A stretch of 28,916 nucleotides of DNA from Cuniculiplasma sp052315315 (GCA_052315315.1 JBLSDE010000021.1:1-28916); one strand, 5' to 3'; shown: positions 7,779-16,694, counted from the stretch's first letter. A program made the numbers and translations. The notes: generated by a model from the letters alone, not told the origin.

Positions 7779-9611
7779 ATGCCTGATGGTGCAAAACTCA
7801 GGGTTAAGTCTGCGTATAATAGGATCATGTCTACGAACAGCGGAAAGTGGGCTGTTGTGGGATCTTTAATCGGCATAATAGCGGGTTTAGGGGCAATAGC
7901 TCTCTATTTAATGATCAATTTTGTAACAGAATATCTTCTTACGGGCCTTAGCGGGTATAGTCCACCTAGATCAGGGATAGTTTCCGGGATTTCTCCATAT
8001 CATTTAACACCTTATAGAAGCTGGATGATTCCTGTTTCACTGATTATAGGTGGGCTTCTTGTAGCTGTTCTACTCAATAAGACAGCTCCTGAGGCTAAGG
8101 GGCATGGAACTGATGCTGCCATCGATGCCTTTCATAATAAGAATGGAAAAATCAGGCGTAGAATTCCTGTTGTTAAAACCATCGCATCCGCCCTGACAAT
8201 AGGATCTGGCGGTAGTGCAGGAAGAGAAGGTCCAACTGCACAAATAGCTGCCGGTTTTGGTTCCTTCATTGCTGATGTTTTTCATCTAAACGATCATGAC
8301 AGAAGAATTGCAACCGCATCGGGTATTGGGGCAGGAATTGGAAGTATATTTTTAGCTCCCCTGGGAGGAGCGATTCTTAGCACAGAAATTTTGTATAAGA
8401 GAGATTTTGAGGTAGAGGCCCTTATACCATCTACAATAGCCTCGGTGGTGGGATATTCCATATTCGGATACTATACGGGATACAAGACAATATTCCTCAT
8501 TCCACCTGGCACCACAATAGGCTTTTTTCATCCCGAATCGCTTTTAATCTATCTTATGGTAGGTTTAATTACAGGATTTGGGGCTCTATTATATATAAAA
8601 GTTTTTTACGGAGTAACCAAAATTTTTGAAAAATCTAAGAAATTGAATCCTTACTTTAAACCCGCCATTGGAGGATTGGTGGTAGGTATTATAGCCCTGT
8701 TTTTTCCGCAGATACTTGGTCTTGGATATGGCTGGGTCCAGCAGATTCTGGATGGAAATTTGAGCCTTTTTGGCCAGAGCGACATGGATATTTTTCTCGT
8801 TTTAATAGTCTTATTTTTTCTGAAAGTTATCGCAACCGCCTTTTCTATAGGGTCAGAGGGTTCCGGAGGAGTCTTTGCCCCGGGAATGGTAGCTGGGTCC
8901 TTTTTAGGTGCAGCTCTCGGAATACCCATCCATATGATGTTTCCCTTCATAAGTGTTGATGAAATTGTCATTGTATCAATGATTTCTCTGTTTGGAGGTG
9001 CTTCAAAGGCCCCAATAGCCATAATAGTTATGGGTACTGAAATGACTGGGTCATACGCACTTTTTATTCCCTTAATGTTAGCCACAACCGTCAGTTACTT
9101 CGTAAGCGGCAATTGTACCATATATAGATCACAGGTTCTAGACAGGTCACAATCACCTGCACACGCTGATGAATACAAAAAGCCAATACTGGATGAGATT
9201 CCAATATATACAGCAATGAAACGGGATTATATTTTCGTGGGTAAAAATGCGACCATTAAGGAGGGTTTATCGAAGTTAAGAGAGAGCAAAACTAAGGGTA
9301 TAGTGGTTGAAGACAACCACGTTCTGGAAGGATACCTGTCCATTGAAAACATTCCGGCTAACGTCAATTATGATGACCCTGTGGAGAAGGTAATGAATAT
9401 AGAAATTCCAACAATCACAAAGAAAGAATCATTGCATTCTGCCCTTAACAGACTGATAATGGAACCAACGGGTAAACTAGTGGTTATTGAAGAGGAGAAT
9501 TCTAAATCCGTATGCGGCACAATTAGCCTATCAGAGATATCAGAGGCATACAACAGGGAGATTAGAAGGATTAAGGAGGCAAACAGAGTTCTGAATACAG
9601 GTATCAGATGA
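7779..9611 (+). CDS. CLC-family chloride transporter/channel with two CBS domains
   Basis: A 610-residue membrane protein. CLC signatures appear in order: 'KGHGTDAAI' (107-115, in place of the GSGIP loop), 'GSGGSAGREGP' (142-152, gating Glu E150) and 'GSEGSGGVFAPGMVAG' (the GxFxP anion-binding loop). Two CBS domains occupy about 470-600 ('YIFVGKNATIKEGLSKLRES', 'IEIPTITKKESLHSALNRLI'), which in this family bind nucleotides and tune transport. Aligning 'APLGGAILSTEILYKRDF' with E. coli ClcA puts Ile204 where the intracellular proton glutamate (E203 of ClcA) lies, so proton coupling may be absent or different. It stands alone with its own TATA box. Likely role: anion movement for charge or pH balance in an acidophile (inference). 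Confidence 0.93.
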   Translation: MPDGAKLRVKSAYNRIMSTNSGKWAVVGSLIGIIAGLGAIALYLMINFVTEYLLTGLSGYSPPRSGIVSGISPYHLTPYRSWMIPVSLIIGGLLVAVLLNKTAPEAKGHGTDAAIDAFHNKNGKIRRRIPVVKTIASALTIGSGGSAGREGPTAQIAAGFGSFIADVFHLNDHDRRIATASGIGAGIGSIFLAPLGGAILSTEILYKRDFEVEALIPSTIASVVGYSIFGYYTGYKTIFLIPPGTTIGFFHPESLLIYLMVGLITGFGALLYIKVFYGVTKIFEKSKKLNPYFKPAIGGLVVGIIALFFPQILGLGYGWVQQILDGNLSLFGQSDMDIFLVLIVLFFLKVIATAFSIGSEGSGGVFAPGMVAGSFLGAALGIPIHMMFPFISVDEIVIVSMISLFGGASKAPIAIIVMGTEMTGSYALFIPLMLATTVSYFVSGNCTIYRSQVLDRSQSPAHADEYKKPILDEIPIYTAMKRDYIFVGKNATIKEGLSKLRESKTKGIVVEDNHVLEGYLSIENIPANVNYDDPVEKVMNIEIPTITKKESLHSALNRLIMEPTGKLVVIEEENSKSVCGTISLSEISEAYNREIRRIKEANRVLNTGIR

Positions 9612-9647
9612 GATCTTTAATTTTGTTAAAAATTAACATTTTCTATC

Positions 9648-9703
9648 TTATTTCAAAAGAGTTCATTTTTGAAGAGATATGAAATAAAAAGTGAAGTTTT
9701 TAA
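9648..9703 (+). promoter_or_regulatory. Nested inverted repeats and TATA box before the Gfo/Idh gene
   Basis: TTATTTCA (9648-9655) pairs with TGAAATAA (9680-9687). Inside, TTCAAAA (9652-9658) pairs with TTTTGAA (9667-9673). A TATA-like TTTTTAA (9697-9703) follows, centred about 25 nt before ATG 9725. The repeats lie exactly where an archaeal activator or repressor would bind, or they could fold as the 3' end of the CLC transcript. Confidence 0.35.
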
Positions 9704-9724
9704 TCCCATTGCACATATGAGAGT

Positions 9725-10681
9725 ATGAAAATAGGAGTTATTGGGTTGGGTAACCACGCTGTAAAACGTGTTATGCCCGCTCTTGCAGAAGCGAATATAG
9801 AACTTGGTGGAATTACCACAAGAAACATAGAAAAAGGGGAGAGAGTTGCTAAGGAATTTGAGACCACCTATTACAAAACTTATGATGAATTATTGCACGA
9901 AGATATAGATTCAGTATATGTTGCTTCTCCAAATTTTCTTCATTATGAACACGCACTAAAGGCACTAAATCATGGAAAAAACGTACTTGTGGAAAAGCAG
10001 ATGACTCTAAGGTCATCGGAGGCCAGGGAACTTATGGAGGTGGCCAGGGATATGAGGTTAAAACTCGCTGTAGGTTTCCATCTTAGGTTTCATCCTGCAC
10101 TTACTGCACTGGAAAAAATCATGGGAAATGATAGGGAAGAGATTAGATTTATAGGAGGTGTCTGGGCACACAGAAGTTCTCACAATCCGGATACTGCTGA
10201 TAGCAAATGGTGGAGTGAACCGGAAAAGGTTGGGGGAGGTTCAGTTATGGGAACTGGAGTCCACGTCATAGACACACTCCTCAACCTTTACGGCAAATTT
10301 CCAAGAAAAGTTACAGGCTTTAGATTTCCAGAAACAAGCATCATTGATACCACAATGATCGTTAATATGCAGTTTGATCATGCAATTGGTTATTCCCTGA
10401 GCTCAAGGGAAATGGAAAAATCACCAAATGATCTGACTGTAATTACCCAGACGCACAGATACGAAATCAGAAATTTCTTTTCCACGGAAGTTTCAGCATC
10501 CATTTACGTTGACGGTGAAGAGAGAGAAAAGTTCGCTGGTGGCAATATGTACAGAGATGAACTAATAGAGTTCAATAAGGCAGTAATGGGACTGGATAAT
10601 CGAATTGCAAGTGGTAAAGACGGTTATAATGTTGTAAGAGTTACGGAAGACGCACAGAAATTCTTTTCGATGACCAGATAG
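9725..10681 (+). CDS. Gfo/Idh/MocA family oxidoreductase
   Basis: A 318-residue NAD(P)-dependent oxidoreductase of the family that includes glucose-fructose oxidoreductase and inositol dehydrogenase. The N-terminal Rossmann fold starts 'KIGVIGLGNHA' (2-12) and continues through 'VYVASPNFLHYEHALKAL' to 'VLVEKQ' (87-92). The canonical motif is EKP; here Pro is Gln92 while Lys91 is kept. The C-terminal domain has 'GGGSVMGTGVHVIDTL' with the probable catalytic His180, but Gly replaces the common Asp four residues before it. The substrate, probably a sugar or polyol, cannot be told. It is a single gene with its own TATA box and shares no operon with the rhodanese gene 40 nt downstream. Confidence 0.85.
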   Translation: MKIGVIGLGNHAVKRVMPALAEANIELGGITTRNIEKGERVAKEFETTYYKTYDELLHEDIDSVYVASPNFLHYEHALKALNHGKNVLVEKQMTLRSSEARELMEVARDMRLKLAVGFHLRFHPALTALEKIMGNDREEIRFIGGVWAHRSSHNPDTADSKWWSEPEKVGGGSVMGTGVHVIDTLLNLYGKFPRKVTGFRFPETSIIDTTMIVNMQFDHAIGYSLSSREMEKSPNDLTVITQTHRYEIRNFFSTEVSASIYVDGEEREKFAGGNMYRDELIEFNKAVMGLDNRIASGKDGYNVVRVTEDAQKFFSMTR

Positions 10682-10721
10682 TCTCTTCAACATTTAAATA
10701 TAAAACTCTAATTCTAACTCA

Positions 10722-11537
10722 ATGAAATACTTAGTGTCTACTAATGATTTAAAAGAAATGATGAGTAGAGTAATAGTATATGATTGCAGATACCGCCTTA
10801 CTGAACCGGAGTGGGGATACAATAAATACATGGAAGGTCACATTCCAGGGGCGTTTTTCTTTGATCTCAACAAGGATATGGCATCAGAGGTGAGAGAGCA
10901 TGGAGGGAGGCACCCCCTTCCAGATATGAGTGTTTTTACCAAAAAACTTGAATCCACAGGTCTGAATGATAACTCAATGGTTGTGTGTTATGACGACAAT
11001 CTTTCAGGCGCAGCAAGAATGTGGTTTCTCTTAAAGTACATAGGACACGATAACTGCTATATCCTGGATGGTGGCATTGAAGCATGGGTATCTTCCGGAG
11101 GTGAACTGGAAAAGGGCGAAAGGATTCCTAATTTAAAGGGGAAAATTTCGCCGAGGATAAGGAAAGATCTTGTTGCGGACCATAGATTCATATGGGAAAA
11201 CAGGGATAAAATTGAACTAATTGATGCCAGGGAGAATTACAGATACAGGGGCGAAAGCGAACCAATAGATAAAATCCCGGGAAGAATTCCGGGATCAGTA
11301 AACATACCTTATCTTGAACTTATGAATGGATCTCAATTCAAAGGTGAGGAAGAACTTCGAAAAATATTCAGAGAAGGAGATAAGAGGCCGGTGATGTATT
11401 GCGGTTCAGGCGTGACATCCTGTATTAACTATTTTGTAATGGATTCCCTTGGAATGTCTCCCATGCTCTATGTGGGGAGTTACAGTGACTGGATATCCTT
11501 CAAGGAGAACCCCATAGAAAAAGATGACGGTAAATAA
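10722..11537 (+). CDS. 3-mercaptopyruvate/thiosulfate sulfurtransferase (tandem rhodanese)
   Basis: A 271-residue protein of two rhodanese domains. The N-terminal one (about 1-130) has 'GHIPGAFFFDLNKDM' and no active cysteine loop; the C-terminal one (about 145-265) has 'GRIPGSVNIPYLEL' and the active loop CGSGVTS with C227. The Cys-Gly-Ser-Gly-Val-Thr loop is the form typical of 3-mercaptopyruvate sulfurtransferases (thiosulfate enzymes usually have Cys-Arg-Lys/Arg-Gly-Val-Thr). It transfers sulfane sulfur to cyanide, thioredoxin or biosynthetic acceptors. ATG 10722 lies 26 nt behind ATTTAAATAT (10692-10701). The next gene starts 39 nt later with its own TATA-like box. Confidence 0.9.
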   Translation: MKYLVSTNDLKEMMSRVIVYDCRYRLTEPEWGYNKYMEGHIPGAFFFDLNKDMASEVREHGGRHPLPDMSVFTKKLESTGLNDNSMVVCYDDNLSGAARMWFLLKYIGHDNCYILDGGIEAWVSSGGELEKGERIPNLKGKISPRIRKDLVADHRFIWENRDKIELIDARENYRYRGESEPIDKIPGRIPGSVNIPYLELMNGSQFKGEEELRKIFREGDKRPVMYCGSGVTSCINYFVMDSLGMSPMLYVGSYSDWISFKENPIEKDDGK

Positions 11538-11576
11538 AGGATCGAAAAAATATAAGACAGGAACATATCATGGATT

Positions 11577-12746
11577 ATGCCGGATAATGATGTATATATT
11601 GCTTCCGCACTTCGGACTCCTATTGGAAAATTTGGCAAATCCCTTAGGAACGTGAGTGCTGCAAATCTTGGAGGTCAGGCAATCAAGGCTGCTGTTGAGG
11701 CCTCAGGAATAAAACCTGATTTAGTTGAAGAAGTACTCTTTGGTAATGTAATTCAGGCCGGTAATGGGCAAAATTTAGCGGGCCAATGTGCCCACATTGC
11801 AGGCCTACCAGATACAGTGACAAAGAATACGGTTAACGTCGTATGTGCTTCGGGAATGCTTGCGATGGAAAATGCATCCCGTGAAATAATGCTAGGGGAA
11901 AGAGACATAATCGTTGCGGGAGGAACTGAAAGTATGAGCAGAACCCCATACCTCGTTTCAAGTTCTTTCAGGTGGGGTGTAAAGAATATGTTCAACGAAA
12001 GTGAAAGTTTCACGGATTCCCTTTTCAATGATGGACTTAAGGACGCATTTTACGGTTATTCCATGGGCTATTATGCCGATAAGACTGCTAAAAAATATAA
12101 TCTGACAAGGGAGCAACTCGATGAATTTTCCATGGAGAGTCAGACCCGAGCCTTCAAGGCCACTGAAAGTGGTCTCTTTGCAAAGGAAATTGTTAAGCTT
12201 GAGCAACTGGACAAGGATGAGGGAATAAGAAAAACTGACATGGAATCCCTAGCCAGGTTGCCACCCGCTTTCAATGAAGACGGCCTTCATACAGCAGGTA
12301 ACTCTTCCCAAATATCTGATGGTGCTTCAGCCCTAGTTCTTGTTTCAAGTAAAGCTGTAAATGAATATGGAATAAAGCCAATAGGCAAAATCACAGGTTT
12401 CAGTTCAGCATCTCTTGATCCCAGAGATTTTGTGGAAGCCCCAATACCAGCAACCAAAAAATTACTGGAGAAAAAAGGCTGGTCAATAAAGGATTTTGAT
12501 CTCTTTGAGCATAATGAGGCATTTTCCGCAGCTTCTATCATAGTTCGTGACGAATTAGGTATCGATAATGATAAATTCAATATATACGGAGGGGCCATAG
12601 CATTAGGTCACCCACTTGGTGACAGTGGTTCCAGAATTGTCGTAACCCTGATTAATGCCCTCAGAAGCAATAAAATGGAGAAAGGACTTGCAACCCTGTG
12701 CCATGGAGGCGGTGGTGGGCATACAATGACAGTGGAGGTGTTCTGA
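11577..12746 (+). CDS. Acetyl-CoA C-acetyltransferase (thiolase)
   Basis: A 389-residue thiolase. It condenses two acetyl-CoA to acetoacetyl-CoA or cleaves 3-ketoacyl-CoA. The acyl-carrying nucleophile is C90 in 'NVVCASGM', with the 'GGTESMSRTPYL' segment after it. 'EHNEAFSAAS', 'GGAIALGHPLGDSGSR' (H345) and C375 in 'CHGGGGGHT' complete the active site. The last motif has His after Cys where Ile/Val is usual. ATG 11577 follows a TATA-like AAATATAAG (11548-11556). Another ATG at 11570 is out of frame. It is the first gene of a tight operon: its stop overlaps the dehydrogenase start (TGATG). It could feed acetoacetyl-CoA to fermentation-type reduction, or complete beta-oxidation. Confidence 0.93.
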   Translation: MPDNDVYIASALRTPIGKFGKSLRNVSAANLGGQAIKAAVEASGIKPDLVEEVLFGNVIQAGNGQNLAGQCAHIAGLPDTVTKNTVNVVCASGMLAMENASREIMLGERDIIVAGGTESMSRTPYLVSSSFRWGVKNMFNESESFTDSLFNDGLKDAFYGYSMGYYADKTAKKYNLTREQLDEFSMESQTRAFKATESGLFAKEIVKLEQLDKDEGIRKTDMESLARLPPAFNEDGLHTAGNSSQISDGASALVLVSSKAVNEYGIKPIGKITGFSSASLDPRDFVEAPIPATKKLLEKKGWSIKDFDLFEHNEAFSAASIIVRDELGIDNDKFNIYGGAIALGHPLGDSGSRIVVTLINALRSNKMEKGLATLCHGGGGGHTMTVEVF

Positions 12747-13597
12747 TGAATGTGGGTGTTGTTGGGGCAGGAACCATGGGAAGAGGAATAGGCCAGGTAT
12801 TTGCCCAGAGCGGCCATAATGTCATAATAATAGATATATCACCTGAGGCACTTAACTTTGCCAGAAAGGATATTCTCAATTCCCTTCAGCGTTTAAAGAA
12901 CAAGGGAAAAATAAGTGAAGAACCTCAAACAATATTAGATAGAATTGAATTTCTCAGTGACCCGGAATCACTGAAGAACTGCCAGCTGGTTATTGAGGCA
13001 GTATTTGAGAGACTGGATATAAAGATGGAGACGTTGCAGAAGATTTCATCTTCGGTTTCTGAAGACGCTGTTATAGGGTCCAACACATCCTCCATTTCCA
13101 TAGATGTTCTATCCAGGAGTTTAAAGAACCCTGAAAGATTTTTAGGTATCCACTTCTTCAACCCTGTGCCCATAATGTCACTGGTAGAAATAGTTCCCTC
13201 TGAGTTTACTTCCAGGAAAATAGTTGATGAAACAATTGAGCTATTGAAATCGGTCGGCAAAGATCCAGTATTTTCAAAGAATTTTCCAGGATTTATATCA
13301 AACAGAATACTCATGCCTCTCATAAGGGAAGCCATATTGACATATGAGCAGGGTATTGCTTCACCGCAGGATATTGATAAAACGTTCAGACTTGGTATGA
13401 ATCATCCCATGGGGCCTCTGGAACTTGCAGATTTCATAGGACTTGACGTTTGCTATGATATCATGGAAGTTCTTTACAGAGATTTCGGGAACCCTGCATT
13501 TAAACCTCCCATAACTCTGAAGAACCTTGTTGATTCTGGAAAGCTGGGAAGAAAGAGTGGTAAGGGCTTTTATGAATACGAGGTGAAGAAAAATTGA
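12746..13597 (+). CDS. 3-hydroxyacyl-CoA (3-hydroxybutyryl-CoA) dehydrogenase
   Basis: A 283-residue single-function dehydrogenase, Hbd-like. The Rossmann motif GAGTMG (7-12) opens the NAD domain. 'SNTSSISIDVLS' carries the active-site serine, 'GIHFFNPVPIMSLVEIV' the catalytic histidine, and 'GMNHPMGPLELADFIGLDV' lies in the C-terminal dimerisation domain. It interconverts acetoacetyl-CoA and 3-hydroxybutyryl-CoA. The frame is open 16 codons upstream, but that part lies inside the thiolase gene. ATG 12746 overlaps the thiolase stop and has GGAGGTG at 12734-12740, so this is the start. The 3' end overlaps the hydratase start by 4 nt. Confidence 0.94.
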   Translation: MNVGVVGAGTMGRGIGQVFAQSGHNVIIIDISPEALNFARKDILNSLQRLKNKGKISEEPQTILDRIEFLSDPESLKNCQLVIEAVFERLDIKMETLQKISSSVSEDAVIGSNTSSISIDVLSRSLKNPERFLGIHFFNPVPIMSLVEIVPSEFTSRKIVDETIELLKSVGKDPVFSKNFPGFISNRILMPLIREAILTYEQGIASPQDIDKTFRLGMNHPMGPLELADFIGLDVCYDIMEVLYRDFGNPAFKPPITLKNLVDSGKLGRKSGKGFYEYEVKKN

Positions 13598-14334
13598 AAA
13601 ATATAAATGTGGAGGAAGATGGGAGAATTCTTAAAATCATGATAAACAGGGAAAAGAGTACAAATCCACTGGATATTGAAACCATAGAGGAAATAGGGGA
13701 AGCCTTAAAGGATGAGAACAGGATAGGAGTCATATACGGAAATAACAGGGCATTCAGTGCAGGTGCTGATATTTCGCTATTTCTGAATCTATCACCAGGG
13801 GATGCCTATAATTTTGCCCAGAAGGGCCACGATGTGATGAATTTCATTCAGACCAGGAAAATGCCGGTTATCGCAGCCATCCATGGATTTGCACTGGGCG
13901 GAGGATTCGAACTGGCACTGGCCTGCGACTATCGAATTGCTCATCCTGCAACAATTCTTGGTCTTCCTGAGGTAACCCTGGGGGTACTTCCAGGTTTCGG
14001 TGGTACTCAGAGACTCTTAAGGCTTGCTGGAGAATCCCTTACCTTTGATCTCATATCAAGGGGGAAAAGGATAAATGCACAGGATGCACTAAATTATGGA
14101 TTAATCAATGAGATAAGTGAAGAATATCTTAAGAGTGCATTATCAGTTGCAAAGGAATATGAGTCACTGCCAATAGAGGCTCTTACCAGCATAAAGGAAT
14201 TAATAAGGAAAGCTCCAGATTCCGGATTTGAACTTGAAAAGGAATATTTTGCAAACCTGTTCAACACTTCCAACCAGAAAGAAGGAGCCAGGGCATTTCT
14301 GGAAAAAAGAAAGGCCAATTTCAACACAAAGTAA
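13594..14334 (+). CDS. Enoyl-CoA hydratase (crotonase)
   Basis: A 246-residue crotonase-fold enzyme. 'NRAFSAGADISLF' and 'IHGFALGGGFELALACDYRIA' form the oxyanion hole and supply the first catalytic Glu; 'LGLPEVTLGVLPGFGGTQRL' supplies the second. With both glutamates present, hydration of crotonyl-CoA-like substrates is expected, not isomerisation only. No ATG suits the start. A TTG at 13594 overlaps the preceding TGA (TTGA) with GAGGTG (13580-13585) eight nt upstream, so TTG initiation by coupled translation is likely; GTG 13609 is the alternative. The gene ends immediately next to the convergent PLP-enzyme gene, with no spacer. Confidence 0.93.
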   Translation: MKNINVEEDGRILKIMINREKSTNPLDIETIEEIGEALKDENRIGVIYGNNRAFSAGADISLFLNLSPGDAYNFAQKGHDVMNFIQTRKMPVIAAIHGFALGGGFELALACDYRIAHPATILGLPEVTLGVLPGFGGTQRLLRLAGESLTFDLISRGKRINAQDALNYGLINEISEEYLKSALSVAKEYESLPIEALTSIKELIRKAPDSGFELEKEYFANLFNTSNQKEGARAFLEKRKANFNTK

Positions 14335-15357
14335 TTATCTCACAACAGTCAGATCTCCCTTTAATTTTGAGAGGTCTCTGAAGTCCATTCCTTCGATTAA
14401 TTTCCTATTGATTATGCCGAGCCTTTCATATAAGCCTGCGTATTTTTCGGCGCTGTCGGGAAAGACTGTCAAAACAACAGAACCAGGATTGGCAAGGGCA
14501 ATTCTCTTTGCAGCAATGAAATTAGAACCGGAGGAAAAACCGGGCATTACACCGTATTCCTCTGCCAGTTCCTTTATACCATATCTCGCATCTTCCGCTG
14601 AGACTGTGCTGATCGAATCTATGTATGACAGGTTGTCAACAATTATCTTTTTGTCCTTTGCTTTGTTATAATTTCTTATTCCCTGAATATATGAACTTTC
14701 ATCCACCTGAACCATTATGTTGATGCTTTCATTTACTTCCTTGAAGAATTTGCTCAAACCAATTATGGAACCTCCTGTACCCATGGCAATGGCAACAAAA
14801 TCGATCCTTTTTTTAAAGTTTCTTCTTATTTCTGGGCCTGTTGTAAAGTAATGTGACATCCAATTCAGTGGGTTTGCATGTTGATGTAAACTTACATATT
14901 CATGAGGATAATCTTCACTGAGTGACAGAGCCGTTTGAATGGCCTTCTCAGTACTTGTTGTTTTGGTGTCCTCATCAGTAATAACAAGATCTGTTCCAGT
15001 TTCCCTGAGTTTTTTAACCGTCTCTTCCATGGTTCCAGGCGGGATGATTATTTTTGATTTAATTCCCAGAGTTTTACATACTTCAGCTATTGCTATACCT
15101 GTATTCCCTGAGGTGCCTTCAACGAAAGTCTTATAGAGGTTTTGATCATTTTCAAGAATCCTTTCCATAACCATGAAGAAGGCTGCTCTTGATTTGATTG
15201 AGCCTGAAGGATTGAACCATTCGGCCTTTGCAATAACCTGGGAATTGTTGGGGAATTGGAATACCATCAGAGGCGTGTTTCCGTAACCCCTGGCATAGAA
15301 TTTCTCTGTTATTACCCTGCAAAGATCCATTTTACTCTGGAGTTCCATTGACCCCAT
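14335..15357 (-). CDS. PLP-dependent cysteine synthase / cystathionine beta-synthase-like enzyme
   Basis: A 340-residue fold-type II PLP enzyme. The PLP lysine is K55 in 'NPSGSIKSRAA'. 'EGTSGNTGIA' (80-89) is the substrate-binding asparagine loop, 'GTGGSIIG' (193-200) grips the phosphate, and 'TVFPDSAEKY' near the end is the C-terminal cofactor contact. The family makes cysteine from O-acetylserine or O-phosphoserine plus sulfide, or cystathionine from serine plus homocysteine; the substrate is not resolved here. There is no CBS domain. The start is uncertain: ATG 15357, or ATG 15348, which lies 26 nt behind a TATA-like GATTTATG (minus strand, 15370-15377). It is divergent from the TPR gene and shares a short promoter region with it. 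Confidence 0.88.
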   Translation of the reverse strand: MGSMELQSKMDLCRVITEKFYARGYGNTPLMVFQFPNNSQVIAKAEWFNPSGSIKSRAAFFMVMERILENDQNLYKTFVEGTSGNTGIAIAEVCKTLGIKSKIIIPPGTMEETVKKLRETGTDLVITDEDTKTTSTEKAIQTALSLSEDYPHEYVSLHQHANPLNWMSHYFTTGPEIRRNFKKRIDFVAIAMGTGGSIIGLSKFFKEVNESINIMVQVDESSYIQGIRNYNKAKDKKIIVDNLSYIDSISTVSAEDARYGIKELAEEYGVMPGFSSGSNFIAAKRIALANPGSVVLTVFPDSAEKYAGLYERLGIINRKLIEGMDFRDLSKLKGDLTVVR

Positions 15358-15431
15358 ATACTATTGAGACATAAATCGATTTCACCATTTATTCATTTAC
15401 GACTTCGTTTAACAAGGTATAATAATGAACT

Positions 15432-16538
15432 ATGCATAACGCATCGATTAATTTGACGACATACGAAGAGCAGATAGGTAAGGGTTTTGAATTACTATCA
15501 TCAGGAGAATATGAGAAAAGTCTGGAATACTTCCTCAAAGCCATAGAGATGGATTCATCCAGGGCAGATGCATTTTCACTTGCTTCTGAAGCTTATGTTG
15601 AGATGGGTGAGCTTGAAAAGGCAAAAACTCATTCTGAAACTGCATATTCTCTTGATAAGAATAAGCCCGAATTGGCATTGCAATATGCGTCCATTCTAAT
15701 GGCCCTTGGTGATATGAAAAAGAGTATGACCCTGGTAAATGAAGTTTTGAAGCAGAAAGACATGGTTGAGGCTCATTATGTTAAAAGTAACATTTATGAT
15801 AATATGGGTGAATCTAAAAAAGCTCTAATTGAAGCGGAGATTGCATACAAGAACGGAAACAATCCGGAGTATGGAATTAACTTTTGCAGAATACTGGAAA
15901 ATGATGGGAAGATCGAGGAAAGTGTGAAAATCCTGAAGGATATCATAAAGGCGGATCCTCAAAATCTGGAAGTTGCATACATGCTTTTCAGGGATTCCAT
16001 TGCACTGGACAAAATTGCAGATGCCCTCAAATATATAATGGAATGTATATCCATTGATGATGAACAGCCCGCCTTCTATTCGGACGTAGGCTCATTACTT
16101 GACGAACTTGACGACGAGAAGCTTGCTGAAAAGTATTACAACAAGGCTGTGGAAATTTCCCAGGATGATCCAGAACCACTAATGGATATTGCAGAATTTT
16201 ATTTAGATCGTGGCAACTATGAAAGAGCTCTTGAGAAAATTGAAGCTGCTCTGGCCCTGGATGAAGATGCAAAGGACGCTTATATCATAAAGGGAAAAAT
16301 TCTGGAATCAATGGATAATTTTGAAAAGGCAACTGAATCCTTCAGGAAAGCTCAGGAAATTGAAGAAGACGAAGAGGCGGCACTCCATGAGGGTATATGT
16401 CTGTACAAATTAGATAAAATGGATCTTGCAGAACAGATCTTCAACAATCTTCTGGAGAAAGAGTTCCAGGATGAGATAGTTAGAAGTTATCTGGACAGAA
16501 TATGGTGGAGAAGGAACAAGAAAAAATATAAACTCTAA
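15432..16538 (+). CDS. Multi-TPR scaffold protein
   Basis: A 368-residue soluble, strongly acidic protein made almost wholly of tetratricopeptide repeats, about ten. Examples are 'GKGFELLSSGEYEKSLEYFLKAIEMD' at the N-terminus, 'YYNKAVEISQDDPEPLMDIAEFYLDRGNYERALEKIEAALALD' in the middle and 'ESMDNFEKATESFRKAQEIE' later. It ends in a basic tail (Trp-Trp-Arg-Arg-Asn-Lys-Lys-Lys). The role is protein-protein contact; the partner is unknown. ATG 15432 is the most likely start, but no clear TATA box sits at 26 nt; the best AT-rich stretches are CGTTTAAC (about 15405) and GGTATAAT (about 15417). It stands alone, with a 576-nt gene-poor stretch behind it. Confidence 0.8.
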   Translation: MHNASINLTTYEEQIGKGFELLSSGEYEKSLEYFLKAIEMDSSRADAFSLASEAYVEMGELEKAKTHSETAYSLDKNKPELALQYASILMALGDMKKSMTLVNEVLKQKDMVEAHYVKSNIYDNMGESKKALIEAEIAYKNGNNPEYGINFCRILENDGKIEESVKILKDIIKADPQNLEVAYMLFRDSIALDKIADALKYIMECISIDDEQPAFYSDVGSLLDELDDEKLAEKYYNKAVEISQDDPEPLMDIAEFYLDRGNYERALEKIEAALALDEDAKDAYIIKGKILESMDNFEKATESFRKAQEIEEDEEAALHEGICLYKLDKMDLAEQIFNNLLEKEFQDEIVRSYLDRIWWRRNKKKYKL

Positions 16539-16634
16539 ATATACTCTTTGTACTTCTTAATAAGATATATTTTTCCATTCATCTTTTACATAAAATTCAT
16601 ATACCACTATAAGACTTTTTTTGAACGCTTTGAC

Positions 16635-16694
16635 ATGATGGTGTTAGAGAGAGTTAGAGATTCAGCAGTGGATTTAATTGCCATAGGAGATTGA
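16635..16694 (+). pseudogene. Possible 19-residue gene remnant
   Basis: Behind a TATA-like CTATAAGAC (16608-16616), an ATG at 16635 opens only 19 codons, ending Ser-Ala-Val-Asp-Leu-Ile-Ala-Ile-Gly-Asp before TGA. The ending resembles the first strand of a nucleotide- or sugar-binding fold, as if an N-terminus had been cut off. It may equally be chance. Confidence 0.2.

Noticed and set aside
8651..9085. Minus-strand open frame of 144 codons inside the CLC gene
   Set aside because: It is a shadow of the membrane protein on the other strand: Pro/Ile/Lys-rich, with no motif or promoter.
12925..13335. Minus-strand open frame of 136 codons inside the hydroxyacyl-CoA dehydrogenase gene
   Set aside because: It is antisense to a gene with clear catalytic motifs, and its Ser-rich composition is an artefact.
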